From contig JAHLWR010000006.1 of NCBI GenBank assembly GCA_019057815.1, positions 62,001-126,000 of the forward strand: a stretch of DNA of 64,000 bases. Reading direction: 5' to 3'. A model generated the notes under the pieces. That model was not told where the DNA came from. It was given only the letters and a program-made list of their open reading frames with translations, and did no database searches. Shown piece after piece: positions 43,447-50,853 of this stretch; position 1 is the first letter of the stretch, and the number at the start of each line of letters is the position of its first letter. The stretch is from Candidatus Heimdallarchaeota archaeon (GTDB taxonomy: Archaea > Asgardarchaeota > Heimdallarchaeia > Heimdallarchaeales > Heimdallarchaeaceae). Position numbers and translations under genes: made by a program.

Positions 43447-44169
43447 ATGAAAAACACTGTTGGGGTTCTGTTTTGTGGTGGAAAAGGAATAAGAATGAGA
43501 CCCCTTACCTATTATATCCAAAAAGTTATGCTTCCTATTTCAGGGAAACCAATTCTGGAACATATTCTTATTTACTTCAAGAAGCATGGTGTTACTGATT
43601 TAATCCTCCTTGTTGATCATATGAAAGAACAGATTCAAGGATATTTTGATAATGGTGAGAGATGGGGTTTAAATTTATCCTATGTTCCCGATAAATCTGG
43701 ACCAAAAGGAACAGGAACAGCCTTGTTAAATGCAAAACAATACATTAAGGGTCGTAGAGTCATTGTTTATTATTCAGATATTATTACAGATGCAAACTTA
43801 AATGAAATGATACAATATCATCAAAACCACGGGAAATGGGCAACAATTCTAGCTACTCGAGGATGGCAAATAAGAGTTGGAACAGCTGAAGTTGACGAAA
43901 ATCAATATGTTAAGAGTTTTAAAGAAAAACCAAAATTAGAATTGCTAGTTAATACAGGGATTAGCATCCTAGAACCAGTAATTTTCGATTATCTGAATGA
44001 ATTTGATTCAAATATTAGCATAGATTTATCAAGAGATATTTTTCCTAATTTTGTAGAGAAAAAGCAAATGAAGGCTTATATTCCAAAGAAATGTTATTGG
44101 GAAGATATTGGATCTATAGAAAGGTATGAAAAATTTGATGTTGAGAAAATAAAAGGCATAATGGAATAA
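43447..44169 (+). CDS. Sugar-phosphate nucleotidyltransferase
   Basis: 240 residues of the NTP-transferase (RmlA/GMPP-like) fold. It has the nucleotide-binding GVLFCGGKGIRMRPLTYYI, the conserved Lys in KVMLPISGKPILEHIL, the loop GPKGTGTALLNA and a DD-like metal site at VIVYYSDIITD. The end WEDIGSIERYEKFD is typical of mannose/glucose-1-phosphate transferases without an added C-terminal hexapeptide domain. It probably makes an NDP-sugar for glycans such as those assembled by the 57-62 kb genes. The sugar cannot be assigned. Confidence 0.92.
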   Translation: MKNTVGVLFCGGKGIRMRPLTYYIQKVMLPISGKPILEHILIYFKKHGVTDLILLVDHMKEQIQGYFDNGERWGLNLSYVPDKSGPKGTGTALLNAKQYIKGRRVIVYYSDIITDANLNEMIQYHQNHGKWATILATRGWQIRVGTAEVDENQYVKSFKEKPKLELLVNTGISILEPVIFDYLNEFDSNISIDLSRDIFPNFVEKKQMKAYIPKKCYWEDIGSIERYEKFDVEKIKGIME

Positions 44170-44198
44170 AAACCTACTTTGTATTGAACGTGATAATA

Positions 44199-44591
44199 AT
44201 GAAACATAGGTTGCTAGATTTGTTAGCGTGTCCAGTAGAAAAAGCGTGGCCACTAAAGTTAGAAGTTGTTGAAGAAATAAAAATATCAGAGGCTGTAAAA
44301 ATCCCTGAGGCAAGCAAAAAAACACAAGTTGTTTGTAATTATTACTGTAATCTCAAAAATTTTTATCTTGTTGAATTGAAAGAAAATGGTTCTGAGATTG
44401 TGAAAGATTTAGAGGACATTAAAAAAGAGGTAACAATAGAAGATTGTAAACACTGTTTTCAAATAGAGATAAATAAAGGAAAACTAATTTGTAAAGATGA
44501 TCCAGATAATCACATCTATGAAGTTAAAGAAGGCATACCTGTTATGTTATCGAAAGAACAGATTGCAGATCTTTATGGGAAAAAGAAATAA
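44199..44591 (+). CDS. Trm112-like zinc-finger protein
   Basis: 130 residues. The start MKHRLLDLLACPVEKAWPLKLEV and the end GKLICKDDPDNHIYEVKEGIPVML match Trm112, the small activator of tRNA, rRNA and release-factor methyltransferases. A middle insertion carries extra cysteines (VVCNYYC and CKHC). Compared with short bacterial versions it has the longer archaeal/eukaryotic layout. The ATG at 44199 is chosen over a TTG at 44184 because it gives the conserved start. It follows the nucleotidyltransferase by 29 bases. Confidence 0.8.
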   Translation: MKHRLLDLLACPVEKAWPLKLEVVEEIKISEAVKIPEASKKTQVVCNYYCNLKNFYLVELKENGSEIVKDLEDIKKEVTIEDCKHCFQIEINKGKLICKDDPDNHIYEVKEGIPVMLSKEQIADLYGKKK

Positions 44592-44596
44592 AAGTG

Positions 44597-44845
44597 TTAG
44601 AAAATATTTCCAACCTGCATTAGGATTTCGATGAAATTTCTTTCTTTAATCCTTTTTATTTGGGTTTCAATAGTTTCAACACTGATGGTTGAGTGATTTC
44701 TGTTATTAGATGCATAGCTAAGTGTGTTAGCAAATTCAATGCTGATTTCATGCAATTTGTTATTAATGCTTTCTTCATTTTCAAATATTCTTATTCTTGA
44801 CACATTTTGATATTCGGAACGGGACTGGAGATTTGATGTTACCAT
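44597..44845 (-). CDS. Small histone-fold candidate protein (82 aa)
   Basis: Residues 28-67 align without gaps to archaeal histone helices alpha2-L2-alpha3. NNKLHEISIEFANTLSYAS corresponds to the long alpha2, NNRNHSTISVETI to the conserved RKTI-x-x-EDI loop, and ETQIKRIK to alpha3. The N-terminal 25 residues are less clear as alpha1. A GGTGAT ribosome site stands 7 bases before the ATG, so the frame is likely translated. It lies downstream of mutS-mutL and a small membrane gene on the same strand and converges with the Trm112-like gene. It could be a non-DNA-binding histone-fold protein; this is inference from one alignment by eye. Confidence 0.55.
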   Translation of the reverse strand: MVTSNLQSRSEYQNVSRIRIFENEESINNKLHEISIEFANTLSYASNNRNHSTISVETIETQIKRIKERNFIEILMQVGNIF

Positions 44846-45010
44846 TTTATATCACCTTTTCTTTGCATGATACTTCAATCAAGGGCCATATATAAATGCT
44901 CTAATATTTATTTCATAAAATGTAAGTCGATTTTGTAATGTTATTTACAATATTGTAAATAACTTCTGATGTTGCCTTAAAATTATTGTCTAATAAAGGA
45001 AAAAAGAAGA

Positions 45011-45265
45011 TTATTGCTCTTTTTTTACTTTCTTGTATACTTTATATGAAAAATGTGCTATCTCAACCAAGATTCCTATTGACAATAGTATATTTACTGT
45101 AATTATTCTCCCTTGAAAATCTTCAAAAGAGTATAAAAATCTTTGAAAGGTGAGAAATATTGCGTATGCTATTAGAATCAATAGAATCATAAGTAATTGT
45201 AGAGTGAGAGTTTTATCAAGAAGCGTTATTCGTTGTTTTTTATCTAAATTATCTTCTGTTACCAT
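45011..45265 (-). CDS. Small two-helix membrane protein downstream of mutL
   Basis: 84 residues from the ATG at 45265, chosen because GAGGT lies just upstream and it begins 10 bases after the mutL stop. A charged N-terminus (TEDNLDKKQRITLLDKT) precedes two transmembrane helices (LLMILLILIAYAIFLTF and ITVNILLSIGILVEIAHF) and a basic tail KKVKKEQ. The close spacing suggests co-transcription with mutSL. No family recognised. Confidence 0.7.
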   Translation of the reverse strand: MVTEDNLDKKQRITLLDKTLTLQLLMILLILIAYAIFLTFQRFLYSFEDFQGRIITVNILLSIGILVEIAHFSYKVYKKVKKEQ

Positions 45266-45275
45266 TACTATTACC

Positions 45276-47102
45276 TCACTTGTAATCTCTAAGGAAAAGC
45301 TCTTCCAAATATTTAGCGTTAAGGATAATAAGTGTTGGTCTGCCATGTGGGCACGCATATGGATCTTTTTGCTTTAATAACTGTATTATCAATGACTCAG
45401 CTTGATGTAAATTAATGCGGTCCCCAGCTTTTATTGATCTTTTACACGCAAATAATGAAATAATTTCTTTGATAAAACTCATATCTTTTAAGTCAATTTC
45501 TGCTCGAATTTCAGTTGCATAATTTTTGAAAATATCTACAACATCTTTTGCTGCTAGGACGGAGATTGTTTTTCCAAGTATTGAGGGTATTGAACGGATT
45601 ACCACTTCTCTTCTTCCAAAGATATCAACATCAAAACCAAAAGTTTTGAGTTTTTCTTTCAATTCATTATATAGTTCTATTTCTGAAGGTTTTATCTCAA
45701 TTGAAACTGGAGCTAACAATTGTTGAACAGCAATTTTCTTATTTTCAATTTGATAAAGGTATTTAAGATAATTTATTTTTTCATGTGCTGCATGTTGATC
45801 ACATAAAAGGAGTCCTTCTTGTGTCTCAGCAATAATATATGTGTTTTTTATTATTCCTAATACTCTTATGGTCCTCCTCTCTTCTGTTTGGGGATGTATG
45901 GGCGATTTTTTCTCTGTTTCTTTGTGTATGTATTTCTGAAGGGGTTGGTCTCTTTTGCTAATAAGCTGAAAGGATGATTTCTCGAATGATGTTACAGAAC
46001 CTGACTTTAGTGATATTGGTGGCTTAGTTTCTAGTCTTTCTGTTGAAGTCGGAGTGGTTTTAATAAACTGAGTCTGCGAATGGGGATGTTCAACCCTTTC
46101 AAAAACCTTCAACCCACTTTTCTCTAGACTTTCTCTAACACCTGTTTCAACAAGACGAAAAATTTTAGTTTCATTATTGAATCGTACTTCCCTTTTAGTG
46201 GGATGAACATTTACATCTATTTCATCAGCTGGTAGATTTATAAACAGAAATACGATGGGAAACCTTTTATCAGGCATTGAAGTTCCATAGCCTTTTAAAA
46301 TAGCATTTGTAATTATTTTATCTGTTATGGGTCTATTATTGATGTGGATGTAAATGTAATCCCTAGATTTTCGTGAGTATTCAGGTTTAGTAATGTACCC
46401 TTTAAGAAAATATGATTCTTCCATATTGTTGACGGGAAAACAAGCTTTAGCAATGTTGTTGCCAAAAATTGTAGCAATTTGTGAGAGTAAATCACCTTTT
46501 GGTACTGTTATAATACTTTTCTCATTATGTTTAAGCGAAAAAGCAATCTGGGGATGAGACAAGGCTAATTTTGTTACATATTCTGTTATATGGTTGACTT
46601 CTGTAGCTGTAGTTTTCAAGAACTTTTTTCTAACTGGTACATTAAAAAATAGATTTTTCACTAAAATTCGTGTTCCAATGGGAATAGAAGTTTGTTCTTC
46701 TAGAGTGGTTGTCCCCCCTTCGATGATAACATGAGTGCCAAGTTCTTCTTCCTTTGTTCTAGTATAAATATCGACAATTGCTACACTTACAATACTAGAA
46801 AGAGCTTCACCTCTGAAACCTAATGTATGAATAGCAAACAGATCATCAGCCGTTTTGATTTTACTTGTTGTATGTCTTTGTAGCGATAGAATAACATCAT
46901 CATGTGGTATCCCTACACCATTATCGATGATCTCTATCGCTTTTTTCCCCCCTTCTTGGATATTGATTGTTATTTGAGTACTATTGGCATCTATAGAGTT
47001 CTCTATAAGTTCCTTTACTACAGACGCTGGACGCTCTATAACTTCTCCTGCTGCTATTTTACTTATCGTAGCTGTATCAAGCTCAATAACCCGTTTTTCC
47101 AT
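45276..47102 (-). CDS. mutL: DNA mismatch repair protein MutL
   Basis: Links MutS recognition to strand incision. The N-terminal GHKL ATPase is intact: IAAGEVIERPASVVKELIEN, EIIDNGVGI, RHTTSKI and TLGFRGEALSSI. The C-terminal endonuclease motifs are present: DQHAAHEKINYL near residue 432, ACKRSIKAG near 552 and CPHGRP near 582. In the DQHA-x2-E-x4-E motif the last Glu is replaced by Leu. The ATG at 47102 is supported by GAGG upstream. About 608 residues, bacterial-type length. Operon with mutS, 70-base gap. Confidence 0.96.
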   Translation of the reverse strand: MEKRVIELDTATISKIAAGEVIERPASVVKELIENSIDANSTQITINIQEGGKKAIEIIDNGVGIPHDDVILSLQRHTTSKIKTADDLFAIHTLGFRGEALSSIVSVAIVDIYTRTKEEELGTHVIIEGGTTTLEEQTSIPIGTRILVKNLFFNVPVRKKFLKTTATEVNHITEYVTKLALSHPQIAFSLKHNEKSIITVPKGDLLSQIATIFGNNIAKACFPVNNMEESYFLKGYITKPEYSRKSRDYIYIHINNRPITDKIITNAILKGYGTSMPDKRFPIVFLFINLPADEIDVNVHPTKREVRFNNETKIFRLVETGVRESLEKSGLKVFERVEHPHSQTQFIKTTPTSTERLETKPPISLKSGSVTSFEKSSFQLISKRDQPLQKYIHKETEKKSPIHPQTEERRTIRVLGIIKNTYIIAETQEGLLLCDQHAAHEKINYLKYLYQIENKKIAVQQLLAPVSIEIKPSEIELYNELKEKLKTFGFDVDIFGRREVVIRSIPSILGKTISVLAAKDVVDIFKNYATEIRAEIDLKDMSFIKEIISLFACKRSIKAGDRINLHQAESLIIQLLKQKDPYACPHGRPTLIILNAKYLEELFLRDYK

Positions 47103-47172
47103 ATATGTAAACCTCAAGAATTGACTTTAAAAGGATTTCATGTAATTAATGTTGTTAAGAAAGAGAAATAAT

Positions 47173-49842
47173 TTATTTTATTTTATTGCACAAAATTCTT
47201 TTAATTTTTATTATTAGCTGATTAAGAACATTTATCGCTTCAATCGGTGATATCTCATCAACATTGATATTGGAAATCTCTTTCATGAGATTATCTTTTT
47301 GTGATTTTTTGATGAGTAAAGTCTCTGTAGATTCTTTCTGAGTTTTCATTTGTCTTTGAGCTAATGATTCTTTGTCATTTTCAGTTTGTGTTTTTTCTTG
47401 ATTACCCAAATGCAATTCTGATAGCATTTTATTAGCGCGCTTTATTACACTATCAGGCAATCCTGCTAAGGAAGCGACATGAACGCCATAGCTCTCATCG
47501 ATCCCGCCTTCTTTAATCTTATATAAAAAGTGGATTTGTCCATTTACATTCTTTACAGACACGTGATAATTTTTGACACGTGGGAGTATTTCTTCTAATT
47601 CTGTCAATTCGTGGTAATGTGTTGCTAATAGAGTTCTTGGACCCTTATTCCCTATATTATTATGAAGGTATTCAGTGATAGCCCAAGCAAGAGACACCCC
47701 ATCAAAAGTAGAAGTTCCTCGGCCAACTTCATCTAAGATTACTAAACTTTTTTCTGTAGCATTGTTAAGGATGTTTGCACACTCATACATTTCGACCATA
47801 AACGTAGAACGATGTTCAATAAGAACATCGTGAGCACCGATTCTTGTGAATATTCTGTCAGTTAATCCTATTTTTGCGCTCTCTGCAGGAACAAAGCTTC
47901 CTATATGCGCCATTAGGGTAATTAGTGCAATTTGTCTAAGATAAGTCGATTTTCCAGCCATATTCGGACCTGTAATTACTAAAACTCTGTTTTTATCTTC
48001 ACCCATCACACAATTATTTGGTATGAATGAAGATGTAGGAAGTATTTGCTCAATAACAGGGTGTCGTCCATTTTTTATTTCTATAATCTCTGTTTCTGTA
48101 ATTTGTGGTTTCACATAGTTATGATATGCAGCGTTCTCAGCAAAAGCTGCCAAAACATCTAATGTTGCGCAACACTGAGCATTTTGTTGAACTTCTGCAG
48201 AAAACTTAGATAATTCTTTAAGTATACTTGTATACAATTCTTCTTCTATGACAAGAATCTTCTCTTCAGCATTCAATATTTTTTCTTCATATTCTTTTAA
48301 TTCTGGTGTAATATATCTTTCCGCATTAACTAGTGTTTGTTTTCTATCATATTCGGGAGGGACTCGATTGATGAAGGATTTTGAAACTTCAATATAATAA
48401 CCAAAAACCTTGTTAAAGCGTATTTTCAGAGTCTTAATTCCTGTTCTTTGTTTTTCACGTGCTTCAAGAGATGTAAGGAACGATTTTCCTCCTTTTTGTA
48501 TCTGACGAAGACTGTCAAGGTCTTCATTGTGTCCATCCCTTATTACATTTCCGTCCTTAAGGCTTGTGGGAACTTCCTCTGCTATTCCTTCATCAATAAT
48601 TCTTGTAAGGTCCTTGAGAGGATTAAGATTCTTTCTAATTTCGTTTAGGAGCGGTGACTTAAAATTTGATAAGTTATCAGTTATAATGGGGATTAATTCG
48701 ATAGAGTTTTTCAGAGAAATTAATTCTCTTGGTCTAACACGACCCAAGCAAACTCTTCCTATTATGCGTTCGATATCACTCATTTTGCTAAGAATTACGC
48801 GCAAATCTTTCCTCATTATTATGGTATTAACAAATTCCTCCGTTGCATCAAGTCTTTCTTCGATTGTTTTTATGTTTAAGTTAGGTCTTAGTAGCCAGTA
48901 AGTAAGAAGCCTTGACCCTGTAGATGTTTTAGTGTTGTCTAATACCTGTCTAAGAGTCCCATTTTCTGAACGATCACGTAAACTTTCAATCAATTCTAGA
49001 CTTCTAACTGTACTATAATCTAATATCATGAATTCTTGTGATATAATTGGGTTAATTTTTGTGATATTAGGAAAGCTTTCACAAAGTTGTGTCTCTTTTA
49101 AGTAGCGTAAGATAGCACCAGCAGCGCCAACTGAAACACTAGAGTCAACAACACCAAAACCCTCTAAACTCAAGACGTTAAAATGATTACAGAGTTCCTG
49201 TTTACCTTGTTCTACATCAAAAAAGCAATCGTTTTTGTATGTAAAAGTGCTTCTGGACATGTCTATTTTTAGATTAAGTCTTTCCCACAAATCTTTTTCA
49301 ACTAAAACTTCTGCTGGATTCAATCTAGTAAGTTCAATTTCAAGCAAGTCTTTGTCATTATAATTTGATATTATGAACTCGCCTGTAGAAAGATCGATTG
49401 CAGAGAGACCTATTTCCATATCTTCACTATTGATTGAGACTAAGTAATTGTTCATCTTGTTTAGGGATTCAGGTTCAGTAATTGTACCACGAGTAATCAA
49501 CCTAACAACACCCCTTTTCACTATTTTCTTAGTAAGTTTTGGATCTTCTAATTGTTCAACAATTGCAACTTTGTAACCTTTTTCAATCATTTTACAAAGA
49601 TAAGAATCTAAAGCGTGATGAGGAACACCAGCAAGAGGCCACTCACTATCAGATGTCTTACGAGAAGTAAGTGTAATATTAAGAGCTTTTGACATCTCCA
49701 CAGCTTGTTCTCGAAACGTTTCGTAAAAATCTCCCAGCCTAAAGAAAATTATGTATTCTGGATATTCTTTCTTAATTTCTATCCATTGTTTTTGCATAGG
49801 TGTTAAAATAGGCTTTATCTTCCTATCGTCGAATCTTTTCAT
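47173..49842 (-). CDS. mutS: DNA mismatch repair protein MutS
   Basis: Recognises mismatches. The N-terminal mismatch-binding domain has IIFFRLGDFYETF with the F-x-E motif at residues 39-41 and SEWPLAGVPHHA. The ATPase domain has Walker A ITGPNMAGKSTYLRQ near 620, the MAHIGSFVPAE segment, the signature STFMVEMYE, Walker B VILDEVGRGTSTFDG and LATHYHEL. 889 residues of the bacterial MutS1 type, including a C-terminal tail of about 100 residues. It is preceded by deoC with an 18-base gap and followed by mutL. This set is rare in archaea and suggests bacterial origin. Confidence 0.97.
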   Translation of the reverse strand: MKRFDDRKIKPILTPMQKQWIEIKKEYPEYIIFFRLGDFYETFREQAVEMSKALNITLTSRKTSDSEWPLAGVPHHALDSYLCKMIEKGYKVAIVEQLEDPKLTKKIVKRGVVRLITRGTITEPESLNKMNNYLVSINSEDMEIGLSAIDLSTGEFIISNYNDKDLLEIELTRLNPAEVLVEKDLWERLNLKIDMSRSTFTYKNDCFFDVEQGKQELCNHFNVLSLEGFGVVDSSVSVGAAGAILRYLKETQLCESFPNITKINPIISQEFMILDYSTVRSLELIESLRDRSENGTLRQVLDNTKTSTGSRLLTYWLLRPNLNIKTIEERLDATEEFVNTIIMRKDLRVILSKMSDIERIIGRVCLGRVRPRELISLKNSIELIPIITDNLSNFKSPLLNEIRKNLNPLKDLTRIIDEGIAEEVPTSLKDGNVIRDGHNEDLDSLRQIQKGGKSFLTSLEAREKQRTGIKTLKIRFNKVFGYYIEVSKSFINRVPPEYDRKQTLVNAERYITPELKEYEEKILNAEEKILVIEEELYTSILKELSKFSAEVQQNAQCCATLDVLAAFAENAAYHNYVKPQITETEIIEIKNGRHPVIEQILPTSSFIPNNCVMGEDKNRVLVITGPNMAGKSTYLRQIALITLMAHIGSFVPAESAKIGLTDRIFTRIGAHDVLIEHRSTFMVEMYECANILNNATEKSLVILDEVGRGTSTFDGVSLAWAITEYLHNNIGNKGPRTLLATHYHELTELEEILPRVKNYHVSVKNVNGQIHFLYKIKEGGIDESYGVHVASLAGLPDSVIKRANKMLSELHLGNQEKTQTENDKESLAQRQMKTQKESTETLLIKKSQKDNLMKEISNINVDEISPIEAINVLNQLIIKIKRILCNKIK

Positions 49843-49860
49843 TTTTTCCAGCTCTTTGTT

Positions 49861-50679
49861 TTATTTGTACTCATAAAATTGGATTCTTTTTTCAATATAA
49901 AAATCGTAGACTTCTTTTGGTTGTTTTTTAGAATCTGCTGCACTCCACGAATAGATATTCTCTTCTTCCTGTTCTGTTTCTTCAAACCAACTATCTTCTT
50001 CTATAATTTTATTCAGTGAATCAATAATTTTTATTCCTGCGCTTGCCCCAATACGATTTGCTCCAGCATTTATCATTCTAACAGCAGTTTTAGCGTCTCG
50101 TATTCCTCCTGCAGCTTTAACACCAAAGTTTGAATCAACTGTTTTCCGCATGAGTCTTACGTGGTCAACAAAAGCTCCCATTGGACCGAATCCAGTACTT
50201 GTTTTCACAAAATTTGCTCCTGTATTTATTATTAGTTTACAGGCTTTCACTATCTGTTCATCTGTAAGATAACCAGTTTCCAAAATTACTTTTACTTTTG
50301 CTCCACCAGCTGCGTTTACTACTTCTTCTATGTCATTCTTAACGTAATCGTAGTTCCTATTGTGGAAAAATCCCACATTCATGACCATATCTATCTCTTT
50401 AGCTCCCATACTTATCGCTTCTTCTGTTTCAACAGCTTTTGCTTTGGTTGTACAAGATCCTAAAGGGAATCCGATTACCGCTGCTATTTCAACATCTGTG
50501 CCATCTACCTGTTTAAGACAATGAGCAACATAAGAAGAGTTTACACAAACAGCTGTAAATTGATGTTCTATTGCTTCGTGACATAATTTTGTTATATCAT
50601 TTTCTGTCGCATAGGGTTTTAGATTGGTGTGATCGATCATCTTCGCTAATTCATCAGGTGTTATCTTTCTGCTATACAC
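49861..50679 (-). CDS. deoC: Deoxyribose-phosphate aldolase
   Basis: Cleaves 2-deoxyribose-5-phosphate to glyceraldehyde-3-phosphate and acetaldehyde. Motifs are clear: MIDHTNLKPYAT, VIGFPLGSCTTKAKA, KEIDMVMNVGF, VKVILETGYLTDEQI, the Schiff-base Lys in FVKTSTGFGPMGA and VKAAGGIRDA. 272 residues: the barrel plus a C-terminal extension of about 40 residues with a Glu-rich stretch (EETEQEEENIYSW), longer than the usual 220-250. It lies 18 bases upstream of mutS, so it heads the leftward mut unit. Confidence 0.95.
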   Translation of the reverse strand: MYSRKITPDELAKMIDHTNLKPYATENDITKLCHEAIEHQFTAVCVNSSYVAHCLKQVDGTDVEIAAVIGFPLGSCTTKAKAVETEEAISMGAKEIDMVMNVGFFHNRNYDYVKNDIEEVVNAAGGAKVKVILETGYLTDEQIVKACKLIINTGANFVKTSTGFGPMGAFVDHVRLMRKTVDSNFGVKAAGGIRDAKTAVRMINAGANRIGASAGIKIIDSLNKIIEEDSWFEETEQEEENIYSWSAADSKKQPKEVYDFYIEKRIQFYEYK

Positions 50680-50760
50680 AATGAATTGTTTAAAATAAAC
50701 TACAAAAATATTCCTAATATTATGAAATACTCTAGGTTTAACTATATCATACCAAAATAG

Positions 50761-50771
50761 TTTTTATAAAC
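50761..50771 (+). promoter_or_regulatory. TATA box for the ribophorin-like gene
   Basis: TTTTTATAAAC lies about 85-93 bases before the likely ATG at 50854. Initiation near 50795 would leave a leader of about 60 bases containing GAGG at 50841-50844, 9 bases before that ATG. Confidence 0.5.
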
Positions 50772-50853
50772 TTAAAATGGTATTCAATGCCAAAATGTTT
50801 AAAATAGTTTGCTCAGCATTTTGGACAATACAGAATTTATGAGGTTAGTGTTA

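Noticed and set aside
44846-45010. Possible RNA gene in the gap between the histone-like and membrane genes
   Set aside because: The sequence is uniformly AT-rich, with only a short palindromic stretch (TTATTTACAATATTGTAAATAA, 44940-44961) and no cloverleaf or conserved RNA motif.
45267-45358. Longer version of the small membrane protein overlapping mutL
   Set aside because: The extra 31 residues overlap the mutL C-terminus in another frame; a GAGGT site supports the ATG at 45265.
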